Below are positions 52,960 through 61,035 of a stretch of 64,000 nt of DNA, in pieces. The translations under genes and the position numbers were made by a program. The stretch comes from JADHLJ01 sp038146985 (lineage in GTDB: Bacteria > Pseudomonadota > Alphaproteobacteria > Thalassobaculales > Thalassobaculaceae). The notes beneath the pieces were generated by a model. That model was not told where the DNA came from. It saw only the letters and a list, made by a program, of their open reading frames with translations, and made no database searches. Numbering within the stretch: the stretch's first letter is position 1; each line of letters begins with the position of its first letter. The DNA lies in the NCBI GenBank assembly GCA_038146985.1, contig JAYQSQ010000016.1, forward strand, positions 1-64,000, in the 5' to 3' direction.

Positions 52960-54030
52960 ATGAACGCGACTAGCGAACCGCTGCCCGAACCTTCGAAGAG
53001 TGATGTGATCCCGCTTCCGCGCAAGTCAGGCGTGGTAACCCGGATTTCCTCGCTGTTGCCGGAGCCCAGGAACGAGGCAAAGTCCTGCAGTGTCGTCATC
53101 GTGTCCTACAAGACCGGGCCGGTCCTTATCGAGTGCCTGAAATCGGTGCTGGCGCAGCCCGACGTGAACCAGCTCATCCTCGTCGATAACGGCAATGCCC
53201 GGGCGATGGTACGCGAGATCAACGCGCTCGCCGACGAGGATCCGAGGCTGGAGATCATCACCGGACACGGCAATGTCGGCTTTTCCAGGGGATGCAATAT
53301 CGGCGCGCGCCGGGCGCGCGGGCGTTATCTCCTGCTGCTGAATCCGGATTCGATCATTGGCGAGGACGTGCTCGGCCAGGCGCTGGACGTGTTCGACGAA
53401 TTTCCGAGCGCCTCACTGATAACCGTCCGCTTGGAGAATCCCGACGGCAGCGAACAGCGGGGCGGCCGGCGCAATCTGATGACGCCCTGGACCTGCCTTG
53501 TGGAGCAGTTCAGGCTCGACCGCCTGGCGCCCAACCATCCGCATTTCAAGCGCTTGAATCTCAACGAGAGCGAACCGTTCAGCGAGATCACCAAGGTGCA
53601 GTGCATTTCCGGCGCCTTCATGCTGATGCCGAAATCCACTTTCGACGATCTCGGTGGCATGGACGAAGACTATTTCCTGCATGTCGAGGATGTGGATTTC
53701 TGCATGCGCATCGAAAAGCGGGCCGGAGAGATCCTGTTCGTGCCGCATATTTCGATCACGCACCAGAAAGGCACGAGCCGTGTCTATTCCGGTTTTGTCG
53801 AGTGGCACAAATCGAACAGCTTCGCGAAATATTTCTTCAAGCATTTCCAGCCACAATATCCGAAGCTGCTGCTGAATATCTTCGCCGCCGCGATTTATAC
53901 CCGGTTCGTCCTGCGTCTGATTCCCATGACCATCCGGTGGACGTTCGAGGCGGTGTTCCCGGCGCGGGAGGTTCCGCTCCGGGCCCCACGCGCGGCATCC
54001 GGCAAACGGCGCGCCGTCAGATCTTCCTAA
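52960..54030 (+). CDS. GT2 glycosyltransferase, WbbL-like (probable rhamnosyltransferase)
   Basis: The 356-residue product is a GT-A fold glycosyltransferase acting at the cytoplasmic face. After a variable 45-residue N-terminus comes SCSVVIVSYKTGPVLIECLKSVLAQ, then LILVDNGN, GNVGFSRGCNIGARRARGRYLLLLNPDS (nucleotide-sugar and DxD-like site), and MLMPKSTFDDLGGMDEDYFLHVEDVDFCMRI, which contains the catalytic acidic residues. These fit dTDP-rhamnose-using WbbL-type enzymes. The ATG at 52960 has AGAGGA at good distance. It converges on the next glycosyltransferase with a 14 bp overlap of 3' ends. Confidence 0.88.
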   Translation: MNATSEPLPEPSKSDVIPLPRKSGVVTRISSLLPEPRNEAKSCSVVIVSYKTGPVLIECLKSVLAQPDVNQLILVDNGNARAMVREINALADEDPRLEIITGHGNVGFSRGCNIGARRARGRYLLLLNPDSIIGEDVLGQALDVFDEFPSASLITVRLENPDGSEQRGGRRNLMTPWTCLVEQFRLDRLAPNHPHFKRLNLNESEPFSEITKVQCISGAFMLMPKSTFDDLGGMDEDYFLHVEDVDFCMRIEKRAGEILFVPHISITHQKGTSRVYSGFVEWHKSNSFAKYFFKHFQPQYPKLLLNIFAAAIYTRFVLRLIPMTIRWTFEAVFPAREVPLRAPRAASGKRRAVRSS

Positions 54031-54961
54031 GTCCTCCGCGCCCCCGTAGTCCGTCCGCGATCCCCATTACAATGGCGCGGAATTTTTCTGCCTTGCCGGG
54101 TTCAAGGAACAGGATCTGCAACAGGTCCTTGGTGACGGACAGCAATTCGAACTGAATGAACTCCGGAAATCGCAGCCCGTGCCGCAGCATGACCCGGACG
54201 CGGTTGCGGTAGATCGTGTGGCGCCGTTCGGCACCGTGCTCGCGGTAGCGGATCGTGCGCCCGAGAAGACGCGCCTGGCGCGCATCGCCCAACCGGTGCG
54301 TGAGACGCGCCTTTTCGACCGTGACGATCCGGTATCCCACCCGCCGGACCCGAAACGCGAAGTCGTAGTCGATATAGTCGATGTGAAAATCCTCGGCCAT
54401 GGGGCCGACGGCGCGCAGAGACCTGGCCGGAACCAGGCATCCCGACGCCATGGCAAAGGCAACCCGATCCTCGATCTCGCCAGGCTTGAGGGTTCGGCGG
54501 CACAACAGATGAAACGTACCGCATACATAGACGGCCGCGGCGGGCAAACCTCGCTCATCGCCATGGATGGGGGTGAGGAGCCCGATGCTTTCTGGGTCTG
54601 AATCGTCCCGCGCCGCCGCCAGCATCGTCTCGACCATGTCCGGGCCCGGAATGCTGTCGTGATCCATCAGCAGGATCCAGTCGAAGCCCGCTCGCAACGC
54701 GGCGTCGATGCCGTGGTTCTGGGCGGCGCCTAGGCCGCGATTGTCCGGGTTGGTAATCAGCTCGATACGGATTTTCAGGTGTTCATCCGTCGTTTCGGCG
54801 GCGGCTCTGACGCGCGCGAGGCTGTCGTCGCCGGACCCGTTATCGACGATCCAGATGGCGCCGACCTGGGGCCGCAGCGCTGTCATCAGCGCAGAAAAAG
54901 TCTCACCCGGGTTATAGGTAACGACGACGGCCGCCACGCTGTCGATGCCCCCGGCGCTCAC
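54017..54961 (-). CDS. GT2 glycosyltransferase, rhamnosyltransferase-like
   Basis: The 314-residue product resembles RfbF-type rhamnosyltransferases. It starts at GTG (54961), which overlaps the stop of the upstream gene (GTGA). Motifs are AAVVVTYNPGETFSALMTALRPQ, IWIVDNGSGDDS, NRGLGAAQNHGIDAAL, FDWILLMDHDSIPGP (metal-binding DHD), ASGCLVPARSLRAVGPMAEDFHIDYIDYDFAFR and LGRTIRYREHG. The linkage made is unknown. The gene belongs with the neighbouring rfb genes to a surface-glycan locus. Confidence 0.88.
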   Translation of the reverse strand: MSAGGIDSVAAVVVTYNPGETFSALMTALRPQVGAIWIVDNGSGDDSLARVRAAAETTDEHLKIRIELITNPDNRGLGAAQNHGIDAALRAGFDWILLMDHDSIPGPDMVETMLAAARDDSDPESIGLLTPIHGDERGLPAAAVYVCGTFHLLCRRTLKPGEIEDRVAFAMASGCLVPARSLRAVGPMAEDFHIDYIDYDFAFRVRRVGYRIVTVEKARLTHRLGDARQARLLGRTIRYREHGAERRHTIYRNRVRVMLRHGLRFPEFIQFELLSVTKDLLQILFLEPGKAEKFRAIVMGIADGLRGRGGLRKI

Positions 54962-55980
54962 GACGCGTCTCCGGATTCCGGCATCTGCGGAAGCGGCCTT
55001 GCGTCGCGTGCCCGCAGGATCAGCTTGCCGACCGACCAGGTCATCATGCGCGCGACCTGTCGCGATCCGACCCGCCGGCGCGACTGGATCAGCCGGCGCT
55101 CGGCCCATACCCGGGGCAAGGCAGCGGCTGCGTCGGCCATCGCCCGCCATCGGCACGCAATGCCACCGGTCAGCGCCGCAATCACCAAGCGCGCCGCCAA
55201 TGTTGCGAGAAGGCTCGGAAAAAGGATCAGGAACAGCGGGCCGGGCATGCACCGCAGGAAGGTCCAGATGCGGTTTCGCGTGACGTGATAGCGGATGAAG
55301 TCCGAGCCGGCACCCGCGGCGTTGGAGCCGAGATGATGCACCTTGGCCCGGCTGAGCTGCACGCAGGATTCGCCGGCAAGGCGAAGCCGGAAGCCAAGAT
55401 CCACATCCTCGTAGTAGCAAAAGAAATCCTCGGCGAAGCCCCCGGCCTGGTCGTACGCATCGCGGCGGTAAACGGCGGCGGCGGCGCAGGGGGCGAAAAC
55501 GGCGGTATCCGTGTCGATGAGCTCTGCCGGGCCGCCCTCGCTGCCGCGCCAGGCGAGGCCGAGCGGATGATAATGGTCGCCGGCCCCATCGATCACATCG
55601 GGCTCGTCGGCCCGCAACTGGGTGGATCCGAACATGGCAACACCCGGATAGCTTCGCGTCGCGGCGCTGATTTCCGACAGCCAGTCCGGTTCGGCGAAGG
55701 CATCCGGGTTCAGCATGACCAGCCAGTCCGCCTTGGCTTCTCGCGCCGCAAGGTTGTTCGCGGCGGCAAAACCGAGATTGGAACCCGGACGCAATACCCT
55801 GATCCGGGCGGTCTCCGCTTCCAAGGCGTCGACCGCGCCGTCATTGCCGCCGTTATCGACGATCAGGATCTCGAAATCCCGGTGGCTTTGCCGGGCGAGC
55901 GCATCCATGCATCGAGAAAGCACGCGACTGGATTTGTAAGCCACGACTATGACGCTGAACTCGGGGTCTTCTGAAGTCAT
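54958..55980 (-). CDS. GT2 glycosyltransferase with C-terminal membrane region
   Basis: The 340-residue product has the GT2 fold: FSVIVVAYKSSRVLSRCMDALARQSH, EILIVDNGGNDG, NLGFAAANNLAAREAKADWLVMLNPDAF, and GGFAEDFFCYYEDVDLGFRLRLAG. A hydrophobic segment near residues 245-270 (PLFLILFPSLLATLAARLVIAALTGG) should tether it to the membrane, as in many WbbL-type enzymes. ATG at 55980 gives a start at MTSEDPEF; ATG at 56004 is an alternative. It is coupled by a 4-base overlap to the next glycosyltransferase. Confidence 0.88.
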   Translation of the reverse strand: MTSEDPEFSVIVVAYKSSRVLSRCMDALARQSHRDFEILIVDNGGNDGAVDALEAETARIRVLRPGSNLGFAAANNLAAREAKADWLVMLNPDAFAEPDWLSEISAATRSYPGVAMFGSTQLRADEPDVIDGAGDHYHPLGLAWRGSEGGPAELIDTDTAVFAPCAAAAVYRRDAYDQAGGFAEDFFCYYEDVDLGFRLRLAGESCVQLSRAKVHHLGSNAAGAGSDFIRYHVTRNRIWTFLRCMPGPLFLILFPSLLATLAARLVIAALTGGIACRWRAMADAAAALPRVWAERRLIQSRRRVGSRQVARMMTWSVGKLILRARDARPLPQMPESGDAS

Positions 55981-56046
55981 GCCGCCCGCATCGCTCGGAA
56001 CCAATCCAGCATATCATAACAGGCGGGCAGGTGCTCTGATTTGCGT

Positions 56047-56895
56047 TCAGGCCAAGAGCTTGCGGATATAAGCCGGCAGCGCGAAGGCGGCGACGTGACT
56101 CTCCGGCGTATAGTACCGGGTCCGCAAGCCGGCCCGCAGAAAACGCTCCTCCACGGTCGCGGCCGTCACGGTGCGATGGCTGGCCTCGTCCGTCGCCCAG
56201 CCGAAAGCCATGAAGCCGCCCTGGTAAGTCGGAACCGGGGCGACAAAGAACCAAACATCCTTGAAATACGGCGACAGTCTCTGGAAGCTCGCGGTGACCT
56301 CGTCGCCCTGCATGAACGGGACGCCGTTCTGGGTCACCAGGATTCCACCAGGGGTGAGGCAGCGCTTGCAGGCACGATAGAAGGCTTCGCTGAACAGCAC
56401 CTCGCCGGGGCCCAGAGGGTCGGTCGAGTCGATGATGATCACATCCCAACGCGCTTCCGTCTCCTCGACGAATTTAGCGCCATCGGCAATGATCAAGTTC
56501 AGCTGCGGGTTGTCGAACGCACCGTCACTGATCGACGGCAGATGGGTCCGACACAGGTCGACCACCGACGGGTCGATCTCGACCATCGTGACCTCCGAGA
56601 CCGCCGTGTGCTTCAGCGCCTCGCGGGCCATGCCCCCGTCGCCGCCGCCGATGATCAGAACCCGTTCCGCCGATCCATGCGCCAGGATCGGTACGTGGCT
56701 CAGCATCTCGTGATAGATGTACTCGTCGCCCTCGGTGGTCTGAATGACGCCGTCCAGCGCCAAAACCCGGCCGAAGATCCGATTTTCGAAGATCACCAAA
56801 TCCTGCAGGTCGGTCTTCTCTCGGAACAGCACCCGGTCCATGGAAAGACGTTGAGAAAGGCCTAGATGCAGGTGTTCCTCAAACCAATCCGTCAC
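56047..56895 (-). CDS. speE: Spermidine synthase
   Basis: SpeE transfers an aminopropyl group from decarboxylated SAM to putrescine. The 282-residue product has the complete signature: WFEEHLHLGLSQRLSMDRVLF at the N-terminus, LDGVIQTTEGDEYIYHEML, VLIIGGGDGGMAREALKH, VTMVEIDPSVVDL and WDVIIIDSTDPLGPG with the catalytic Asp. The GTG start at 56895 overlaps the speH stop (GTGA), which fits a two-gene speH-speE operon. Confidence 0.96.
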   Translation of the reverse strand: MTDWFEEHLHLGLSQRLSMDRVLFREKTDLQDLVIFENRIFGRVLALDGVIQTTEGDEYIYHEMLSHVPILAHGSAERVLIIGGGDGGMAREALKHTAVSEVTMVEIDPSVVDLCRTHLPSISDGAFDNPQLNLIIADGAKFVEETEARWDVIIIDSTDPLGPGEVLFSEAFYRACKRCLTPGGILVTQNGVPFMQGDEVTASFQRLSPYFKDVWFFVAPVPTYQGGFMAFGWATDEASHRTVTAATVEERFLRAGLRTRYYTPESHVAAFALPAYIRKLLA

Positions 56896-57425
56896 GCCAC
56901 CACACCACGCTTGTGGTCGGTGACCTGGATCGAGTTCGGCAGGAAAGCCTGTTTCAGCACCGGGATCGCCTTGTGGGGCAGCGCATCGCCGCACATAAAC
57001 ACGTCCAGAGCCGCGTAGTCCCGCTCAGGCCAGGTATGGATGCTGATATGGGATTCCGCCAAGACCGCAACACCGGACACACCGCCGTTCGGCGTGAAGT
57101 GATGCAGGTGGATGTGCAGCAGGGTCGCTCCGGCGGCAACGACGGCGTCCCGCAGGGTCGCCTCGATATGCGCGATCTCGTCCAGGCGGGTGGCCCCCCA
57201 AAGATCGATGATCAGGTGCGTACCGGCGAAAAGCATTCCGTCACGTTCGACGAAATGATCGGCCTGATCGTCGTCTACCGGACGTGCCGGTAGCGGGACG
57301 ATATTGCCGTCCGTGTCAAGATTCGTGCTGTCGTCGGCATGCGCCTCGGCACGTTCGGTAATGGATCTGCTCGGCTGAGTGTCCGAGACAATCCCCAAAT
57401 CAGTGAAAGCGATGGATTTGTGCAT
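56892..57425 (-). CDS. speH: S-adenosylmethionine decarboxylase proenzyme with N-terminal extension
   Basis: This pyruvoyl enzyme supplies decarboxylated SAM for SpeE. The proenzyme self-cleaves at Glu124-Ser125 in VLAESHISIHTWPE, and Ser125 becomes the pyruvoyl group. GTHLIIDLWG marks the domain start near residue 68 and YAALDVFMCG the end. The 177-residue product therefore carries about 60 extra acidic residues at the N-terminus (ADDSTNLDTDGN) compared with the usual 120-140 residue SpeH. The ATG at 57425 has a strong GGGAGGGAG upstream. Transcription probably starts about 230 bases earlier. Confidence 0.95.
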   Translation of the reverse strand: MHKSIAFTDLGIVSDTQPSRSITERAEAHADDSTNLDTDGNIVPLPARPVDDDQADHFVERDGMLFAGTHLIIDLWGATRLDEIAHIEATLRDAVVAAGATLLHIHLHHFTPNGGVSGVAVLAESHISIHTWPERDYAALDVFMCGDALPHKAIPVLKQAFLPNSIQVTDHKRGVVA

Positions 57426-57760
57426 CACTCCCTCCCAACCAATGGATGTCCCAGCACCCCGTCGCATCCCGCTTGCCGTACGTACCGATGGGCGGAATGG
57501 TCTGGCGTGACTTATGGTATCGAGGATCGTGACGCGCCAGCCCGTAGGATGTTGTTCCGCCGACGATCCCAGTGAATTTCGGTGTCTTCACCTCCCGAAA
57601 GAACGAAGCGGCCGGAGACAGGAGCCCACAATGAGCCCTGATCCGACCGATGCGTTGGGCGCGCACTATCGATGCGGCGTGCCTTATCGTCAAGCGGTAT
57701 CTTGTTTCAAAAAAATGACAATGGTCCGCGCGGACCTGCTTCGCCCCACCGAGCCGAAGG
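57426..57760. other. Intergenic region and probable long leader upstream of speH
   Basis: No convincing gene lies in these 335 bases. A promoter candidate on the minus strand (57665-57693) would give speH a 5' leader of about 230 bases. A short plus-strand frame (57631-57807, 58 codons) has AGGAG before its ATG, but its third-position composition is weak and it overlaps the end of the DUF1289 gene. I do not see a known riboswitch. Confidence 0.4.
57665..57693 (-). promoter_or_regulatory. Candidate sigma-70 promoter for speH-speE
   Basis: On the minus strand TTGACG (57693-57688) and GATAGT (57670-57665) are separated by exactly 17 bases. They lie about 240 bases upstream of the speH start. 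Matches are five of six and four of six. Confidence 0.4.
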
Positions 57761-58003
57761 TCAGGTCTCAGACGCGGAGTTCAGGCGCCGACTTTGACGC
57801 CGCGTGACCCTTCGCTGGTCGACCCCGGCCTCGGCCTGACGTTCGCGCAGGGCGGTCAGTACGGCGCGTTTTTCGTCATCGTCGTAGCGCGACCAATGGG
57901 CCACTTCCCGCAAGGTTCGCCAGCAGCCGAGGCAGTATTTCGTCTTGGCGTTGATCTGGCAGACCCCGACACAGGGCGAGGTGAGCGGAAAGTCCGTGTC
58001 CAT
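57761..58003 (-). CDS. DUF1289 domain-containing small protein
   Basis: The 80-residue product matches DUF1289, a short family with four conserved cysteines that may bind a metal: SPCVGVCQINAKTKYCLGCWRTLREVAHWSRYDDDEKRAVL. The domain occupies residues 8-55 and is followed by a basic tail (RRVTRRQSRRLNS). The ATG at 58003 has GGAG six bases upstream. An in-frame ATG at 58018 is an alternative. The function of the family is not established. Confidence 0.88.
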   Translation of the reverse strand: MDTDFPLTSPCVGVCQINAKTKYCLGCWRTLREVAHWSRYDDDEKRAVLTALRERQAEAGVDQRRVTRRQSRRLNSASET

Positions 58004-58060
58004 GCAGGGCTCCAGCATCTTTGACAGCGCTATATTCTGCGGCGGCATGGCGAGCGCAAG

Positions 58061-58092
58061 AAAAAACGGCGCGGTTCGATTCCCGCGCCGTT
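58061..58092 (-). terminator. Rho-independent terminator of the DJ-1/PfpI-like gene
   Basis: Read on the minus strand after the stop at 58128, a perfect 10 bp stem (AACGGCGCGG / CCGCGCCGTT; arms 58083-58092 and 58065-58074) with an 8-base loop ends in a run of T residues. It sits between the DJ-1/PfpI-like and DUF1289 genes. Confidence 0.9.
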
Positions 58093-58127
58093 GTTCTATT
58101 TCTGGCGCGCGAGGCGCGCTGCCGCGG

Positions 58128-58697
58128 TCAAGCCGCTTCGTTAACCTCTCCGTCATAGGACGCGACGATCTCGGCGAACCGGTCCATGACCTCGTCGACC
58201 GCGCCGGCGCCGGACCCGGAGACGAGTTTTCCGGAGACGACGACGTCCTCGTCCCGCCAATCGGCCCCCGCTTCCAGCATGGCGGCGCGAACCAGGGCCG
58301 ATCCGGTGATCGCGCGTCCCTCGGCATCCTCGGAGGCGACCATCAGTTTCACACCGTCGCCGATCAGCGCGGTCGGCATGTCGGCTCGCAGGAACGCCTT
58401 CAGAATACGCTTGGCGTGCGGGTCGTCGGCCATCTTGTCGACGCTTCGGATGCCGCCGGGAACCACCAGCCCGTCATAGTCCACGGCAAGCGTGTCGGCG
58501 AGATCGGCGTCGACGGGAAAAAAGTGGCCCCAGCCCCCGTCATACCAGCCGTTGACCAGGCCGTTGGCGCGGGACACCACGGTCACCGTCGCGCCGGCCT
58601 CGATGAGGCGCTTCTGCGGCCCGGTAAATTCGATCTCGTCAAAGCCATTCGCGACCATTAGGGCGATTGTTCTTCCTATCAGCGGCTTGTCGTTCAT
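58128..58697 (-). CDS. DJ-1/PfpI-superfamily protein lacking the nucleophilic cysteine
   Basis: The 189-residue product has the DJ-1/PfpI fold: RTIALMVANGFDEIEFTGPQK at the N-terminus with the conserved acidic residue near 21-23, ADTLAVDYDGLVVPGGIRSVDKMADDP, and a C-terminal VVSGKLVSGSG. The nucleophile-elbow motif, normally close to A-x-x-C-H-G, reads ALIGDGVKLM at residues 110-119. The usual Cys-His is replaced by Gly-Asp, so cysteine-based protease, deglycase or glyoxalase chemistry is not expected. It may bind a small molecule or act as a chaperone. It has its own terminator. Confidence 0.88.
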   Translation of the reverse strand: MNDKPLIGRTIALMVANGFDEIEFTGPQKRLIEAGATVTVVSRANGLVNGWYDGGWGHFFPVDADLADTLAVDYDGLVVPGGIRSVDKMADDPHAKRILKAFLRADMPTALIGDGVKLMVASEDAEGRAITGSALVRAAMLEAGADWRDEDVVVSGKLVSGSGAGAVDEVMDRFAEIVASYDGEVNEAA

Positions 58698-59063
58698 ATT
58701 TTTCTCCAGTCTCTAGTTTTCCCAGCTAGGCCGTACCCGTCCGGTTGCGCCCGACCGGCCCAATTCCAATCAAAGCGCTATCGCCGAAAGGCGTGCCCCA
58801 GTCGCGGACTATTCCAACGGTTCCGGCGCGTCTAGATCCAACCAGGGTGGTTGGAGCCAACAGGCGCGCGGCATTTGCGAGGAATCCGGCCAACAGGCTC
58901 GGCAAATTCTTTGGGCGCGGAAAACGAATTTGGTCAGTGACGATGACCTAACCCGTGACGCCCTTGATTTCAAGCCCCCAGGTGGTAACAATATTGACAA
59001 TCGTACCGCGACGGGTTGTCGCGGACGGACTCAGCCTAAATGCGCTGTTGGATCCGGAGCGCT
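58698..59063. other. Intergenic region with two inverted repeats
   Basis: No gene is seen in this stretch between the DJ-1/PfpI-like gene and the tRNA. It holds a perfect 7-3-7 inverted repeat, CCAACCA-GGG-TGGTTGG, at 58838-58854. A second repeat pairs CAAATTC (58903-58909) with GAATTTG (58926-58932). Neither is followed by a T run, so they are not clear terminators. Confidence 0.5.
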
Positions 59064-59134
59064 TGGAGCGGGTGAGGGAATCGAACCCCGTATTCAGCTT
59101 GGAAGCTGATGTTCTGCCATTGAACTACACCCGC
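59064..59134 (-). tRNA. tRNA-Gly, shorter than standard (anticodon TCC or CCC unclear)
   Basis: Read on the minus strand from 59134, the sequence has a 7 bp acceptor stem (GCGGGTG/CACCCGC), a D arm GTTC-AATGGCA-GAAC, an anticodon arm closed by TCAGC/GCTGA, a T loop TTCGATT, and an encoded TCCA end. These identify a glycine tRNA. It is three bases shorter than normal: the anticodon loop has six bases (TTCCAA) instead of seven, and the T stem has four pairs instead of five. The missing bases fall in short runs of C, G or T, so sequence error is plausible. Alternatively the gene is decayed. The anticodon is TCC or a shortened CCC. Confidence 0.75.
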
Positions 59135-59327
59135 AGCGCAGGGCGGACACTAGCGGCAAGCGCGGGCTCCGGCAAGATGGGAGATGGGTTTCGATATTGC
59201 CGGCCCTCTCACCAGTCATCCGGCGTCGCGCAGGTTGGACGTCATGCCTCAAAGGCCCGTCGCTGCGAAACTGGTATGATCCTTGCTTCCTTAGGGTCGG
59301 TGCGGCAAAGAGTCGAGAATTAATCCC

Positions 59328-60794
59328 ATGTCCATTACCACCAGTGCCGACAGTATCGATGCGGCGACCAGTGCGACCGGTACGACGCTCAGCGCCGACG
59401 GCGGAACCCTCACGATAACGTCCGGAACGCTTTCTTCCGGCGATCTCGCGGGAATTGAGCAGCGAGGTTATACAAACATCACGGTTTCATCGAACGCCTC
59501 ACATGTTCTGGATTTCGACGGCGCCTACGCGATCAGCAATACCTCGACCATATCGATCGTCTTCACCAGCACGCTCGGGGTCAGCGTGACCGGTGCCGGG
59601 CTCCTCGGATCAGGGAATAAACTGTCGATCACGGGAACCTCCAATTCCGATACGCTGAGCGGCGGTCCGGACGCGGATACCGTCTCCGCCGGGCAGGGCG
59701 ATGACAATCTGTTTGGTGGCGTTGGCGTCGGCAGTGACAGCCTCGACGGCGGCGGCGGCAACGACATCATCTACGGCAATCAGGGCGGCGACACGCTGCG
59801 TGGCGATTCCGGCAACGACACAATCTTCGGAGGCCAGGGCCTCGATGTCATTTTCGGCGGCGACGGCGACGACCTGGTTTATGCGGGGACCGGCAACGAC
59901 ACGTTGATCGCTGGGGACGGCGCTGACACGCTCTATGGCGCCGACGGTGATGACCTGTTCACCGGGGACGCTGGAGATGACGTTGTCTACGGGAATGCCG
60001 GCGCCGATACGGTTAGCGGCGGCGTGGGGGACGATTCCCTGTTCGGCGGCGCCTCCAACGACTCCCTTGTCGGCGGCAACGGCCAGGATGCGATATACGG
60101 AAACCTCGGCAACGACACTCTTGTCGGCGGCAGCGATTCCGACACGCTGTACGGCGGCAGCGGAAACGACATCCTGTCGGGCTCCGGCTCCGGTGATGTG
60201 ATTTATGGCAACTTGGGCTCCGACCTGATTTCCGGTGGTGTGGGCGGCGACCGGCTTTACGGTGGCACGGGCGCAGACACGGTTTCCGGTGGCGCGGGCA
60301 ATGACTTTCTGTTCGGCAACGCGGGGGCGGACACTCTGAGCGGCGGCGTCGGCAATGATTTGCTGTCCGGCGGTGACGAGACCGACTCCCTCTTCGGCGA
60401 CGACGGCGCCGATATGATCTACGGCAATGCTGGCGCTGATGTGATTTCCGGCGGATCCGGTCTGGATACGATCTATGGTGGCGCCGGAAATGATTCGATC
60501 TATGGCGGCGCCGGGAACGATGCGATCTGGGGCAATCTCGGCAACGACACCTTGGCGGGCGGCGCCGGCGCGGATCAGTTCAATCTGCGCGGCAGTTTCG
60601 GCGCCGACACGATCTCCGACTTCAGTTCTTCCGCCGGCGACCGGATCGCCATCAATAGCGGTGTGACCCTCAGCTATACCGATCTAGGCTCCAGCACCCG
60701 GGTCGATTTCAGCACCGGAGATTCCGTCGTGCTGATCCACACGGATTTCACTCATGCCCAGGTAAGCAGCGGCTCGTTCTTCGATTTCGTCTGA
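59328..60794 (+). CDS. RTX-type calcium-binding repeat protein, repeat-only
   Basis: The 488-residue product consists of an N-terminal beta-rich segment of about 105 residues without known fold, then about 300 residues of RTX nonapeptides (GGxGxDxUx; for example GGGGNDIIYGNQGGDTLRGD), which form Ca2+-binding parallel beta-rolls outside the cell. A C-terminal part (FNLRGSFGADTISDFSSSAGDRIAI to the end, SSGSFFDFV) resembles a type I secretion signal. No catalytic domain is seen, so a structural, surface or matrix role is likelier than an enzyme. No type I secretion genes are in the window. The ATG at 59328 is the only good start. Confidence 0.92.
   Translation: MSITTSADSIDAATSATGTTLSADGGTLTITSGTLSSGDLAGIEQRGYTNITVSSNASHVLDFDGAYAISNTSTISIVFTSTLGVSVTGAGLLGSGNKLSITGTSNSDTLSGGPDADTVSAGQGDDNLFGGVGVGSDSLDGGGGNDIIYGNQGGDTLRGDSGNDTIFGGQGLDVIFGGDGDDLVYAGTGNDTLIAGDGADTLYGADGDDLFTGDAGDDVVYGNAGADTVSGGVGDDSLFGGASNDSLVGGNGQDAIYGNLGNDTLVGGSDSDTLYGGSGNDILSGSGSGDVIYGNLGSDLISGGVGGDRLYGGTGADTVSGGAGNDFLFGNAGADTLSGGVGNDLLSGGDETDSLFGDDGADMIYGNAGADVISGGSGLDTIYGGAGNDSIYGGAGNDAIWGNLGNDTLAGGAGADQFNLRGSFGADTISDFSSSAGDRIAINSGVTLSYTDLGSSTRVDFSTGDSVVLIHTDFTHAQVSSGSFFDFV
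59655..60560 (+). repeat. Tandem RTX nonapeptide coding repeats
   Basis: Degenerate 27-base units coding for GGxGxDxUx follow each other through this part of the RTX gene. They are divergent in DNA sequence but regular in protein, with frequent alternation of IYGN and LSGG types. Confidence 0.85.
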
Positions 60795-61035
60795 TCGCCG
60801 AAGCGGTGAGCGGTCGGGTCGAGCGTCAGGCGGCTCCGTTCCGATCACCATGACGTGATCCGGGACAAAAAAAGGCGGTCAGGGCCGCATCCCAGGCTGG
60901 TCTTCGGGCGGTTTGCTATGGACAACCGCGTTCGGGCGCTTACATAACGGGGCTCGATGCAGGGCAAAACCCGGATCGGGACCAACCGGCGGTGCGGGCA
61001 CGTCGTGAAGCGAAAGTCGTTGGGGAGCGGGGCGC

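Noticed and set aside
57403..57620. Minus-strand upstream frame (starting near KTPKFTG) overlapping the speH start
   Set aside because: GC at third codon positions is about two thirds, clearly below the genes around it, and there is no proper ribosome binding site.
57631..57807. Small plus-strand gene of 58 codons with AGGAG before ATG
   Set aside because: Third-position composition is weak, it overlaps the DUF1289 gene, and no homology can be recognised; left as a possibility only.
58071..58086. T-loop-like GGTTCGATTCCC, possible tRNA remnant
   Set aside because: It is the loop and arms of the terminator; no other tRNA arm is present.
59655..60560. Regular repeats, possible CRISPR array
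   Set aside because: The 27-base units are degenerate, in frame, and code for RTX nonapeptides without spacers.
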